Origin: Prorocentrum cordatum
Taxonomy: Eukaryota > Sar > Dinophyceae > Prorocentrales > Prorocentraceae
NCBI GenBank assembly: GCA_963575745.1
Contig: CAUYUJ010014342.1
Span: 46,549 to 110,548 of the forward strand
DNA: 64,000 nt
Direction of reading: 5' to 3'
In this document: piece after piece, positions 32,201 through 39,235 of the stretch
Layout of the letters: each line of letters starts with the position of its first letter
Position numbering within the stretch: the first letter of the stretch is position 1
The notes under the pieces: model-generated
Database searches by the model: none
Seen by the model: only the letters and a program-made list of their open reading frames with translations
What the model was told of the DNA's origin: nothing
Program-made: the position numbers and the translations under genes

Positions 32201-32406
32201 TGCGTGTGGCACAAGTAGTGGTACCCGTCGTCGGGCTCCTGCGCCTGCGCCCAGGCGCTGGCGGGGATCTGGTCCAGGTCCTTCAGAGCTCCTTCGGGCG
32301 AAGGCGAGCCCCTGACGACGCTCACCTGCGGGAGGTCGTAGCTCGGGCCGAAGACTCCGCCACAAGGTCGCACCCACTCGAGCTTGCCCCCCGCCGCAGC
32401 CTGCAC
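29131..32406 (-). CDS. Pol: aspartic protease-like, RT thumb/connection and RNase H-like ORF
   Basis: A 1091-codon frame starting at GTG, overlapping the gag end by 85 bases in the -1 frame, so expression by ribosomal frameshifting is likely. Residues about 72-78 read LLDGGA, the place of the D(T/S)G catalytic motif of retroviral proteases but with Gly. ILGAPALD (about residue 175) fits the conserved second protease block. Residues about 430-560 match the RT thumb and connection: LLDVCIAAGYSMGAEKS, then LGEIVGREG, then LRRFLGTFNWIRGHFPKE. No RT fingers or palm are seen before it. Residues about 562-680 fit RNase H: FCPYGWGGSVYQ, ELYAQRE, CWTDHAA, and GDGPSREN near its end. The final 400 residues are unrecognised, include a possible CGQC zinc pair near residue 1000, and end at TGA. 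Confidence 0.72.
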   Translation of the reverse strand: MQAAAGGKLEWVRPCGGVFGPSYDLPQVSVVRGSPSPEGALKDLDQIPASAWAQAQEPDDGYHYLCHTHVYGLSIRTLLDGGAVFSLTWEATIVSIINGAIAEGKSPEDPDWPIAGLMHWGRDSKASSVADKGDLKIRGMVDLRLAFEGLDGTRVVRVFRLRLLRGGWDRPFLIILGAPALDAPPLGIGHRPTLQGHYLPGLGITVKRAEADAVQAKLLTISAVFSECDADRRRGEDRRASSAVGSLAWSGAACPSYPICMVGGQCPAEFGGGDTGVIVLDDSESAVPIYLSGEEGVRQELGDCALVPARASGLAAGVVGDVVANGAAAVWAAPGPWLGREQLVLVGNWDQPGVSIEVGDIVGAVIQTDGEPASDDPSVAHVWQDWDELRDIVELEVPTDEYYAERLVYWQRKYPKAATTLLEHLLAVEGLLDVCIAAGYSMGAEKSLDRLAQPSIEALGEIVGREGSEACERHLELIKNWSVLEDVAALRRFLGTFNWIRGHFPKEEQKPLGILTQQLKKDAEWPMTSEKVAAQRAIQQLACEAIRLAVIDMVGAISKDRPLEQVADFCPYGWGGSVYQLAADRRTLNVLAMYGGCLSLAQSNWHPRRGELYAQRETRREARKDFGRLPTLCWTDHAAAVKDATGEAETDSTVIRWVGEIESDGSRLMNLSGRSAALGDGPSRENEAHGKFLREQAHSLANITIEDIIGDDYRPGEGAPWGLDETPDAAALQLVAVAGAEREKGDSIALYLPDYGCERRRSAEQARAARQLQLAAPGLRLRMIPHDPPLADGAGGLYYIAPPRFPGDASGKARKQLRNDGLTAVAAVLRECAARWPKVVIGTGHGGLVAAAAAHPRVVEAALALRHAREAEGMQVAEAWVNVRAFVAIGPRAHSPSRIGFVREAFPEFGAAAHGDERPAPLYLVEGAGAHRRFGQDLGEALGVKVSAALGEVLMQEVVSAPPRMLEFSGGRCARGRSSLVLARCGQCIRADRELEEEARLAEAPEEAFGEPDVVDEAASAARMRAVRPQPAVAVGPGPSIAVSAELVRDLLEFGGGRADFTCNCIRVRRAPAAGVVALEAARGFSDWYVF

Positions 32407-34661
32407 CTTCGGCGCCGCGCCAGAGGCTGCGGGCCGCGCCGCCTCCTCGGCCGCAGGCGCTGCTCCCTGGCCGCTGCCGGGGGGCCCGCGCTGCCGAGGC
32501 TCGGCGGCGGCGCCTTAGCTGCGGCCGCGCCAGCATAGACCGCTGCAATGACCTTCTGAGCTGCCTTACCCGAGTGGCTGAACTTGCAGTCCTTCTCGCT
32601 CTTGCTGCACGCACCCCGGAGGAACTGCAGGCAGAGCTGCGACTTGAGGCCGCCCTTGCCGCCGTCGTCCGAGCCCTTGCCCTTCTTGCCGTCCGCGCCC
32701 TTGCCCTTCGGCCCGGCCGCGTCCTTCTTGGTCCTCCGCGACTCGGCGATGGCAGCCCGGTCGTGCGAGAACCTGCAGGCGTCGCCACGGGCACACGTGC
32801 CGCTGTCCCGCATCTGGAAGCAGACCTTCACAGCTCCCTCAGCGCCGGCGCCGCCGGAGCCGCCAACAGCGCCGACCTCGGGCGGCTCCTGATCGCCGCC
32901 ACCGCCGCCGCGCCGACGCCGGCCACCGCCGCCGCCCGGGCTGGGCGCGAAGTCCGAGCCCACCGCCGCGACGAGCGCCTTGGCCGAGCTCTCGGCCTCC
33001 TCCAGCTTCAGCAGCACGCGATGGGCCTCCCTCCAGGTCTCGACGCCGCGGACCTCGGGCTGGGCGCCAGAGCGCTGATACACCCGGCGATCCTTGAGCA
33101 CCTCTGCCCGGTGCGCGGGAGGGATGAGCGCCAAGTAGCCGAGCAGCAAGTCACGATCGGACTTGCCCATCCCAGCCAGCTCCATCTCCGCCACGATGTT
33201 CTCGAACGTCGCCTGAAACTCCAGCGCGCTCATCCTGCCTCGGGAGAGCGTCCTCCACTCAGCGTTGAGCCGCTGCTGCTTCTCCAGCAGGCCCTCCTTG
33301 AACTCCATCAGCCTCTCCTTGAGGCTCTGGTACACCTCGTCGGGATCCGCCGCCAGCCTGCCTGACCGGCGAGCCTGCTTCAGCTCGACCTTGTCAGCCC
33401 GCTGACGCGAGCCTTTCAGGCAGGTCCCCAGCACACGCACCATCTCCGTCGCCGACATGCCCGAACCGTCGTTCGCCAGGCCGACCATCTCCTCGAACAC
33501 CTCCACGAACGACTCCACGTCGAAGTCGCCGTCGCCGAGGGTCGGCAGACTGTAGTGCGGCTTCACCTGGATCGTCGACGACTTCTTGTCGGCCCGCCGG
33601 CCGAGCGCCCCCGCGAGCCCCTGCAGCGCTGCCGCCAAGCTGGGCTCCGCCTGGCCCGCCTCGCTCGGCCCGCCCCGCGGGGGAAGCCCCGGCGGCAGGT
33701 CCTCGCCAAAGGCGGGGAAGGCGGGTGGCCCCGCGGGAGCCGCGCCGACGCCGGTGGGCGGGTGGCCCCGCGGGGAAGGCGGGTGGCCCCGCGGGGGCCG
33801 CGCCGGCGCCCCGCCGGCCACGGCGTCGCGAGCGCTGCCGCCGCCGCGCGCCACCGCGAGGAGGTCCATCAGCGCCCGCACGTCCTCGTCGGCGTCGTCC
33901 GTCTCGACGTCCAGGACGGCGTGCAGCTTCGCCTCCAGCGCGGCCGCCACGCCCTCGCCGTGGGCCCGCGCCTCCACCAGGAAGCGGGCCTTCCTCATGC
34001 CGAACTCGACTGCGCCCTCGGGCACCGCCTGCCGCCGCAGCGTCAGCACAGCCCTAGCGCGCAGCAGGCGCCGCTCGAAGTCGCGCATCGACTCGTGCAG
34101 CTCCACGTCCTTGAGCAGCCGCTCCAGGACCTCGTCGTCCGTGAGCGGCCCCCAGCTGCCGTCCGACAGGGCTCCAGTGGCGTCGGAGCCCGCGTCGGAC
34201 GCCCGCGCCGGCGAGTCCAGCAGCCGCAGGACGTCGTCGGCCGCCGGCGGCTGCGCCGCCGCCGGCGTCGCGGGGCTGCGCGCCGCCGCGGGGCCCTGCT
34301 GGCGCAGCCGCGCCTGCCAGTCGTGGCCGTGCAGCGCCTCCATGGTGCTCCGCCACAGCGCGCTCTCGCTGGCCGCGATCGCGGGCGCCGTGCGAAGCCG
34401 GCGACCTGGGCCGGCGCGCCACTGCACCCAGGCGCCGAAGGCCAGCAGCGGCGGCTGCGCCACGGCCCCGTCGGCGATCGCCTCCAGCAGCGAGCCCTCG
34501 AAGCCGGCGACCTCCACGCCAGCGCCGGCGCCGGAGGCGGGTGGCCCCGCTGGGGCCGCGGCTGCCTGCGCCGACGGCGCGCCAGCCTCCGCGCCCGCCT
34601 CGGCGTCGCCCACGTCGGCGTCGCCCAGCTCCGCGCGCGGCGCCCGCGCTGGTGACGCCAT
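32322..34661 (-). CDS. Gag-like protein with two CCCH zinc fingers
   Basis: A 779-residue ORF with a true ATG, 51 bases inside the 5' LTR edge, ending at TGA. The N-terminal 350 residues are Ala/Pro/Gly-rich and acidic. Residues about 360-560 form a folded, helical capsid-like region (SLPTLGDGDFDVESFVEVF, then FKEGLLEKQQRLNAEW, then MSALEFQATFENIV), matching the retrotransposon gag layout. Residues about 612-632 (CFQMRDSGTCARGDACRFSH) and 671-691 (CLQFLRGACSKSEKDCKFSH) are CCCH fingers of the C-x8-C-x5/6-C-x3-H type, in place of the usual CCHC knuckles. The region between them is Lys/Gly-rich. It would package RNA into virus-like particles. Confidence 0.8.
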   Translation of the reverse strand: MASPARAPRAELGDADVGDAEAGAEAGAPSAQAAAAPAGPPASGAGAGVEVAGFEGSLLEAIADGAVAQPPLLAFGAWVQWRAGPGRRLRTAPAIAASESALWRSTMEALHGHDWQARLRQQGPAAARSPATPAAAQPPAADDVLRLLDSPARASDAGSDATGALSDGSWGPLTDDEVLERLLKDVELHESMRDFERRLLRARAVLTLRRQAVPEGAVEFGMRKARFLVEARAHGEGVAAALEAKLHAVLDVETDDADEDVRALMDLLAVARGGGSARDAVAGGAPARPPRGHPPSPRGHPPTGVGAAPAGPPAFPAFGEDLPPGLPPRGGPSEAGQAEPSLAAALQGLAGALGRRADKKSSTIQVKPHYSLPTLGDGDFDVESFVEVFEEMVGLANDGSGMSATEMVRVLGTCLKGSRQRADKVELKQARRSGRLAADPDEVYQSLKERLMEFKEGLLEKQQRLNAEWRTLSRGRMSALEFQATFENIVAEMELAGMGKSDRDLLLGYLALIPPAHRAEVLKDRRVYQRSGAQPEVRGVETWREAHRVLLKLEEAESSAKALVAAVGSDFAPSPGGGGGRRRRGGGGGDQEPPEVGAVGGSGGAGAEGAVKVCFQMRDSGTCARGDACRFSHDRAAIAESRRTKKDAAGPKGKGADGKKGKGSDDGGKGGLKSQLCLQFLRGACSKSEKDCKFSHSGKAAQKVIAAVYAGAAAAKAPPPSLGSAGPPAAAREQRLRPRRRRGPQPLARRRRCRLRRGASSSGCDLVAESSARATTSRR
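32387..32392 (-). promoter_or_regulatory. Candidate -1 frameshift site (G6)
   Basis: In the gag-pol overlap the minus strand reads CGG CGG GGG GCA in the gag frame. A one-base backward slip on the six G gives GGG GGC AAG, which enters the protease frame. It is not a perfect X-XXY-YYZ heptamer in the gag phase, so P-site slippage is the simpler model. It lies about 62 bases before the gag stop. Confidence 0.4.
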
Positions 34662-34692
34662 CGCCCGGGCCCGGGCCCGCTCGGGAAGTCGT

Positions 34693-34710
34693 TTCCCGGA
34701 GCAGCCCCCA
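34693..34710 (-). other. Primer-binding site (tRNA-Pro-like)
   Basis: Two bases inside the 5' LTR the minus strand reads TGGGGGCTGCTCCGGGAA. Its complement, TTCCCGGAGCAGCCCCCA, looks like a tRNA 3' end: a CCA tail, a C discriminator and a plausible acceptor and T-stem. A C discriminator fits eukaryotic tRNA-Pro. The tRNA identity is inferred. Confidence 0.6.
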
Positions 34711-34712
34711 CG

Positions 34713-34970
34713 TGAGGCTCACCTGGAGCCTCGGCCCCCCTGGGCCTCGAGAGCGGCCTCCTCGAGCCGCCCTCGGGCCCGCCGGGCCCTTGCGGGCCCT
34801 CGGACCCCGGGCGGGCCCCCCCGCGCCTCCCCCCCGCGCTTCTGAGGAGAGGGAGGAGGGGGGCCTTTCTCCTCTTGAGCCACGCGGCGGCGCGGGGCAA
34901 GCAGCCGCCGTCGCCGGGGCCGTCGTCGCCGGCCCGCACTCCGCCGCCTGTGCGCCCATGCCGCTCCTCA
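34713..34970 (-). repeat. 5' LTR (right in window)
   Basis: 258 bases starting TGAGG and ending CCTCA. Matches 22287-22542 apart from one 2-base C insertion. Followed on the right by CGTAGTCGTA of the TAG array. Confidence 0.95.
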
Positions 34971-35014
34971 CGTAGTCGTAATCGTAGTAGTAGTAGTAGT
35001 GCTAGTACTAGTAC

Positions 35015-35087
<73 letters not shown>

Positions 35088-35125
35088 CGTAGTAGTCGTA
35101 GTAGTCGTAGTAGTCGTAGTCGTAG
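34971..35125 (+). repeat. TAG array, right of LTR element
   Basis: Continuation of the TAG/CGTAGT array interrupted by the retrotransposon. It runs straight into the N gap. Confidence 0.95.
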
Positions 35126-35225
35126 NNNNNNNNNNNNNNNNNNNNNNNNNNNNNNNNNNNNNNNNNNNNNNNNNNNNNNNNNNNNNNNNNNNNNNNNNNN
35201 NNNNNNNNNNNNNNNNNNNNNNNNN
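35126..35225. other. Assembly gap (100 N)
   Basis: Exactly 100 N, the usual placeholder for a gap of unknown size. TAG repeats lie on the left and GAG repeats on the right. Confidence 0.99.
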
Positions 35226-35555
35226 GAGGTGGAGGGGGAAGAGGAGGGAGAGGATGATGACGAGGAGGAACAACAAGAGGAGTAGGAAGAGGAACGAGGG
35301 AGGAAGAGGAATGGGGAGGAGAAGAAGGATGAGAAAAGGAGAGGAGGACAAGGGGAGCGAGGCCTCCTTTTCCTCACGTTGGTGGGAGGGAAAAGGGAAG
35401 AGGGAGGACGGGGAGAGATGAAGAGGACGGGGAGGGAAGGAGGGAGGGAGGGAGGAGGGGGAAGAGAAGGATGTGAAGGAGGAAACGAGGAGGAGGAGAA
35501 GGAGGAGGAGGAGGCTGAGGAGGAGGAGGAGGAGGAGGAGGAGGACTCGTGTAAG
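35226..35555 (+). repeat. GAG/GGA microsatellite
   Basis: A purine-rich degenerate GAG/GGA/GAA tract, purest at 35500-35545. Confidence 0.9.
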
Positions 35556-36170
35556 GCCAAGACGCGTCGACGATGTTGCAATCAACTCTTTTTTCTCGCT
35601 TCCCCTTCGCAGGCCCCTACTAGGATGTAGATTCGTTGCGGGAAGTATACCGTTGACAAATAGCCGTCCCTGTGCCCAAACAATACTTCTGGGACTGCAT
35701 CACAGCGGATCAACATGGTTTTCGCGTCTCATCAATCCTAAATCGTGCCAGAGAGTTTTTTGTTTGGACATCGACACGAATCAACATGATTCTGGCGTCC
35801 TGACAATCCTAAATCGTGCTAGAACGCCCTTCTTGGGACTTCCACCCTACTGATCCTTCTTGTTGCGAGCTTTGAAAAGAATGTTCTCGCAGCTAAGGTG
35901 AGAAACTGCCCTCCATTCTTCAAGCGGTTGCAGACTTTTGGGCCGAACGTGCGCGGCGCTAAGGCGAGTGCTACATTGTGAAACTGTTGCACGCTGTAAG
36001 AGGAATGTGCACAGAACTACCGCGAGAGGCACATTTATGCAGGCGACCCGCCCTGGATCTTAGGCGCTGCTCCAAACTTGCAGAACGAATTCTTGACGCT
36101 TCGCGTATCCCCACCAGCCCATCGTACACCAGGCACTCGAACGAAGAGCGCCGATGATCGGCAGCTGTTC
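35556..36170. other. Unannotated region with a dispersed repeat
   Basis: Mixed sequence. The stretch at 35700-35830 contains an internal duplication around ATCAACATGGTTTTCGCGTC / ATCAACATGATTCTGGCGTC. The stretch at about 35950-36075 (GCGCGGCGCTAAGGCGAG, GACCCGCCCTGGATC) recurs at 39068-39135 and 39149-39215. No gene seen. Confidence 0.55.
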
Positions 36171-36312
36171 TCCTCCCCTCTTCCTCCTTCTCCTCCGCCT
36201 TCTCCTCCTCCTCCTCTCCTCCTCCTCCCTCTCCTCCTCCTCCTCCTCCTCCTCCTCCTCCTCCTCCTCCTCCTCCTCCTCCTCCGCCTCCTCCGCCTCT
36301 TCCTCCTCCCTG
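36171..36312 (+). repeat. TCC microsatellite
   Basis: CTCCTC repeats, pure at about 36230-36285. Confidence 0.9.
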
Positions 36313-36350
36313 GTGGCGTATTGGAAGTGTCTTCGAACGTTTTGGTGGGC

Positions 36351-36408
36351 TCTTGGGCCTTGCGGGCGGGCGGGCGGCGCTCCGCCCGCCCGCGCGCAGG
36401 GCCCAAGA
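36351..36408. repeat. 58-base G/C palindrome (hairpin)
   Basis: TCTTGGGCC at the left end pairs with GGGCCCAAGA at the right, and GGGCGGGCGG pairs with CCGCCCGCCC around a short CGCT loop. There are small bulges in between. The role is unknown. Confidence 0.7.
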
Positions 36409-36654
36409 GGGGGTCCAAGACGTCTCTCGGAGCCAGCTTGGAGGAGATCGATCAACGAAGGGGGGTTCCTAAATTTCAGCCCCCCCCTCAGGAGCCACGA
36501 TCCTCGTGAGGGGTGTCGAATTTACCTAACATCCAAGACTGATAGGTTTCTCATGGGGTAAAAAGAGAGCAGCACATTACTCCACAGGGGGGTCTGGGCA
36601 GCCGTTGGGGAGCCGTTGGGGGGCCGTTGGGGTTTGCAGAGGGGGGGATCGTTT

Positions 36655-37090
36655 TTCGCATACAGTCACACACTTCGTGCTTTTCGATTTCCCAGAACTC
36701 CATTCCCGGGCCACATTCTGAATGCCCGGAGCCAACTGTACGCCACTTCGTGCTCTTCGACTTCCCAGAACTCCATTCCCGGGCCACATTTTGGATGCAC
36801 GGAGCCAACTGTAGGCCACTTCGTGCTCTTCTACTTCCCAGAACTCCATTCCCGGGCCACATTTTGAATGCCCCGAGCCAACTGTAGGCCACTTCGTGTT
36901 CTTCGACTTCCCAGAACTCCATTCCCGGGCCACATTTTGAATGCCCCGAGCCAACTGTAGGCCACTTCGTGTTCTTCGACTTCCCAGAATTCCATTCCTG
37001 GGCATGATTTTGAATGCCCGGAGCCAACTGTAGGCCACTTCGTGCTCTTCTATTTCCTAGAACTCCATTCCCGGGCCACATTTTGAATGC
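36655..37090 (+). repeat. 73-bp tandem repeat, six copies
   Basis: Units carry CCAGAACTCCATTCCCGGGC, CACATTTTGAATGCCC, GAGCCAACTGTAGGCC and ACTTCGTGCTCTTCGACTTC. Starts of CCCAGAA at 36691, 36764, 36837 and 36910 are exactly 73 apart. The final unit breaks at TTTTGAATGC, where the GAGGCT array begins. Confidence 0.93.
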
Positions 37091-38742
37091 TGAGGCAGGC
37101 TGAGGCTGAGGCTGAGGCAGGCTGAGGCTGAGGCAGGCTGAGGCTGAGGCCGAGGCTGAAGGCAGACTGAGGCTGAGGCTGAAGCAGGCTGAGGCTGAGG
37201 CTGAGGCAGGCTGAGGCTGAGGCTGAGGCAGGCTGATGCTCAGGCAGGCTGAGGCTGAGGCTGAGGCTGATGCAGGCTGAGGCTGAGGCAGGCTGAGGCT
37301 GAGGCAGGCTGAGGCTGAGGCTGAGGCCAAGGCTCAAGGCAGACTGAGGCTTTGGCTGAAGCAGGCTGAGGCTGAGGCTGAGGCTGAGGCTGAGGCAGGC
37401 TGAGGCTGAGGCTGAGGCAGGCTGATGCTGAGGCAGGATGAGGCTGAGGCTGAGGCTGATGCAGGCTGAGGCTGAGGCAGGCTGAGGCTGAGGCCGAGGC
37501 TGAAGGCAGACTGAGGCTGAGGCTGAAGCAGGCTGAGGCTGAGGCTGAGGCAGGATGAGGCTGAGGCAGGCTGAGGCTGAGGCTGAGGCAGGCTGATGCT
37601 GATGCAGGCTGAGGCTGAGGCTGAGGCTCATGCAGGCTGAGGCTGAGGCAGGCGGAGGCTGAGGCCGAGGCTGAAGGCAGACTGAGGCTGAGGCTGAAGC
37701 AGGCTGAGGCTGAGGCTGAGGCAGGCTGAGGCTGAGGCTGAGGCAGGCTGATGCTGAGGCAGGCTGAGGCTGAGGCTGAGGCTGAGGCTGATGCAGGCTG
37801 AGGCTGAGGCAGGCTGAGGCGGAGGCCGAGGCTGAAGGCAGGCTGAGGCTGAGGCTGAAGCAGGCTGAGGCTGAGGCTGAGGCAGGCTGAGGATGAGGCT
37901 GAGGCAGGCTGATGCTGAGGCAGGCTGAGGCTGAGGCTGAGGCTGATGCAGGCTGAGGCTGAGGCAGGCTGAGGCTGAGGCCGAGGCTGAAGGCAGACTG
38001 AGGCTGAGGCTGAAGCAGGCTGAGGCTGAGGCTGAGGCAGGCTGAGGCTGGGGCTGAGGCAGGCTGATGCTGAGGCAGGCTGAGGCTGAGGCTGAGGCTG
38101 ATGCAGGCTGAGGCTGAGGCAGGCTGAGGCTGACGCCGAGGCTGAAGGCAGACTGAGGCTGAGGCTGAAGCAGGCTGAGGCTGAGGCTGAGGCAGGCTGA
38201 GGCTGAGGCAGGCTGAGGCTGAGGCTGAGGCAGGCTGATGCTGAGGCAGGCTGAGGCTGAGGCTGAGGCTGATGCAGCCTGAGGCTGAGGCAGGCTGAGG
38301 CTGAGGCCGAGGCTGAAGGCAGACTGAGGCTGAGGCTGAAGCAGGCTGAGGCTGAGGCTGAGGCTGAGGCTGAGGAAGGCTGAGGCTGAGGCTGAGGCAG
38401 GCTGATGCTGAGGCAGGCTGAGGCTGAGGCTGAGGCTGATGCAGGCTGAGGCTGAGGCAGGCTGAGGCTGAGGCCGAGGCTGAAGGCAGACTGAGACTGA
38501 GGCTGAAGCAGGCTGAGGCTGAGGCTGAGGCAGGCTGAGGCTGAGGCTGAGGCAGGCTGATGCTGAGGCAGGCTGAGGCTGAGGCTGAGGCTGATGCAGG
38601 CTGAGGCTGAGGCAGGCTGAGGCTGAGGCCGAGGCTGAAGGCAGACTGATGCTGAGGCTGAAGCAGGCTGAGGCTGAGGCTGAGGCAGGCTGAGGCTGAG
38701 GCAGGCTGAGGCTGAGGCTGAGGCAGGCTGAGGCTGAGGCTG
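37091..38742 (+). repeat. GAGGCT minisatellite with 155-177-bp higher-order unit
   Basis: Built from CTGAGG and GAGGCAGGCT words. The marker GAAGGCAGACTGAG or a variant recurs about every 155-177 bases (near 37158, 37335, 37502, 37673, 37834, 37988, 38143, 38314, 38481 and 38637), giving about ten higher-order copies. The minus strand stays open (382 residues of Gln/Pro/Ser/Ala/Leu), but this reflects six-base periodicity and is not treated as a gene. Confidence 0.93.
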
Positions 38743-39060
38743 TGACTGCGACTGCCGTTGCCACTGCGACTGTCATCGCGAATGCGACTACGACTGCGAG
38801 AACAGCAGAATTCTACAACTGGATTCTCATCCGAATCTTAAAGGGAATGCTTCCAGATATGCTCCTACACATCGATGTTAGGTTGCTTTGCCGGGATAAT
38901 TTAGCCCTCCCAGGGGTCGATCTTGGACGCTCTGACCGATCGCGGCCCCCCCTGTCCAGGTCAGTGGGGAGGGGGTAGGGGGAGGGGTAAACCCCTCCCC
39001 GAAGGGGAAGGAGGGGTGGAAGAGGAAACGCTCTAAACCACCGACGCCCAGAGGGCTGGT
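38743..39060. other. Spacer after minisatellite
   Basis: Starts with a short CGACTGC repeat (38745-38800) and then mixed sequence with a CCCCTCCCC-rich part. No gene seen. Confidence 0.5.
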
Positions 39061-39067
39061 GGGATTA

Positions 39068-39230
39068 GCGCGGCGCTAAGGCGAGAGCCACATTTTGCAA
39101 ACGACCCGCCCTGGATCTACGGAACTGTTGCAAGTTTGAAATTGAGTTTGCGCGGCGCTACGGCGAGAACCACATGTTGCAAACGACCCGCCCTTCATCC
39201 CTGAAGCTCTTGCAAATTTCAAGTTTCAGG
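39068..39230 (+). repeat. Two tandem copies of an 80-bp repeat
   Basis: GCGCGGCGCTAAGGCGAGAG, CCACATTTTGCAAACGACCC and GCCCTGGATC at 39068, and again with GCGCGGCGCTACGGCGAGAA at 39149. A diverged copy lies at about 35950-36075, on the other side of the minisatellite block. Confidence 0.8.
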
Positions 39231-39235
39231 ATCAC

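Larger units (their letters stand above)
22287..34970 (-). mobile_element. Full-length LTR retrotransposon, 12.7 kb
   Basis: Two direct repeats of 256 and 258 bases bound a minus-strand element. Both start TGAGG and end CCTCA. They differ only by C5 versus C7 in one run. CGTA lies immediately outside each end, a likely 4-base target duplication, although the TAG-type flanks make this partly ambiguous. Internal order on the minus strand: primer-binding site, gag with CCCH fingers, protease-like, RT thumb and RNase H-like, integrase, methyltransferase-like, RT fingers/palm motifs (broken), then a SWIM finger and PLD-like nuclease. The integrase and thumb motifs resemble Ty3/gypsy (Metaviridae-like) elements, but the order is not standard. 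Confidence 0.88.

Noticed and set aside
33555-34845. Plus-strand open frames of 366 and 419 residues
   Set aside because: Antisense shadows of the gag ORF, Arg/Ala-rich with no motifs.
34868-34880. Spliced-leader 3' end (TGGCTCAAG) on the minus strand inside each LTR
   Set aside because: Only nine bases match, the rest is unlike the leader, and such a match is expected by chance in a window of this size.
37628-38776. Gln/Pro/Ser/Ala-rich 382-residue minus-strand protein
   Set aside because: A translation of the GAGGCT minisatellite. No unique sequence within it.
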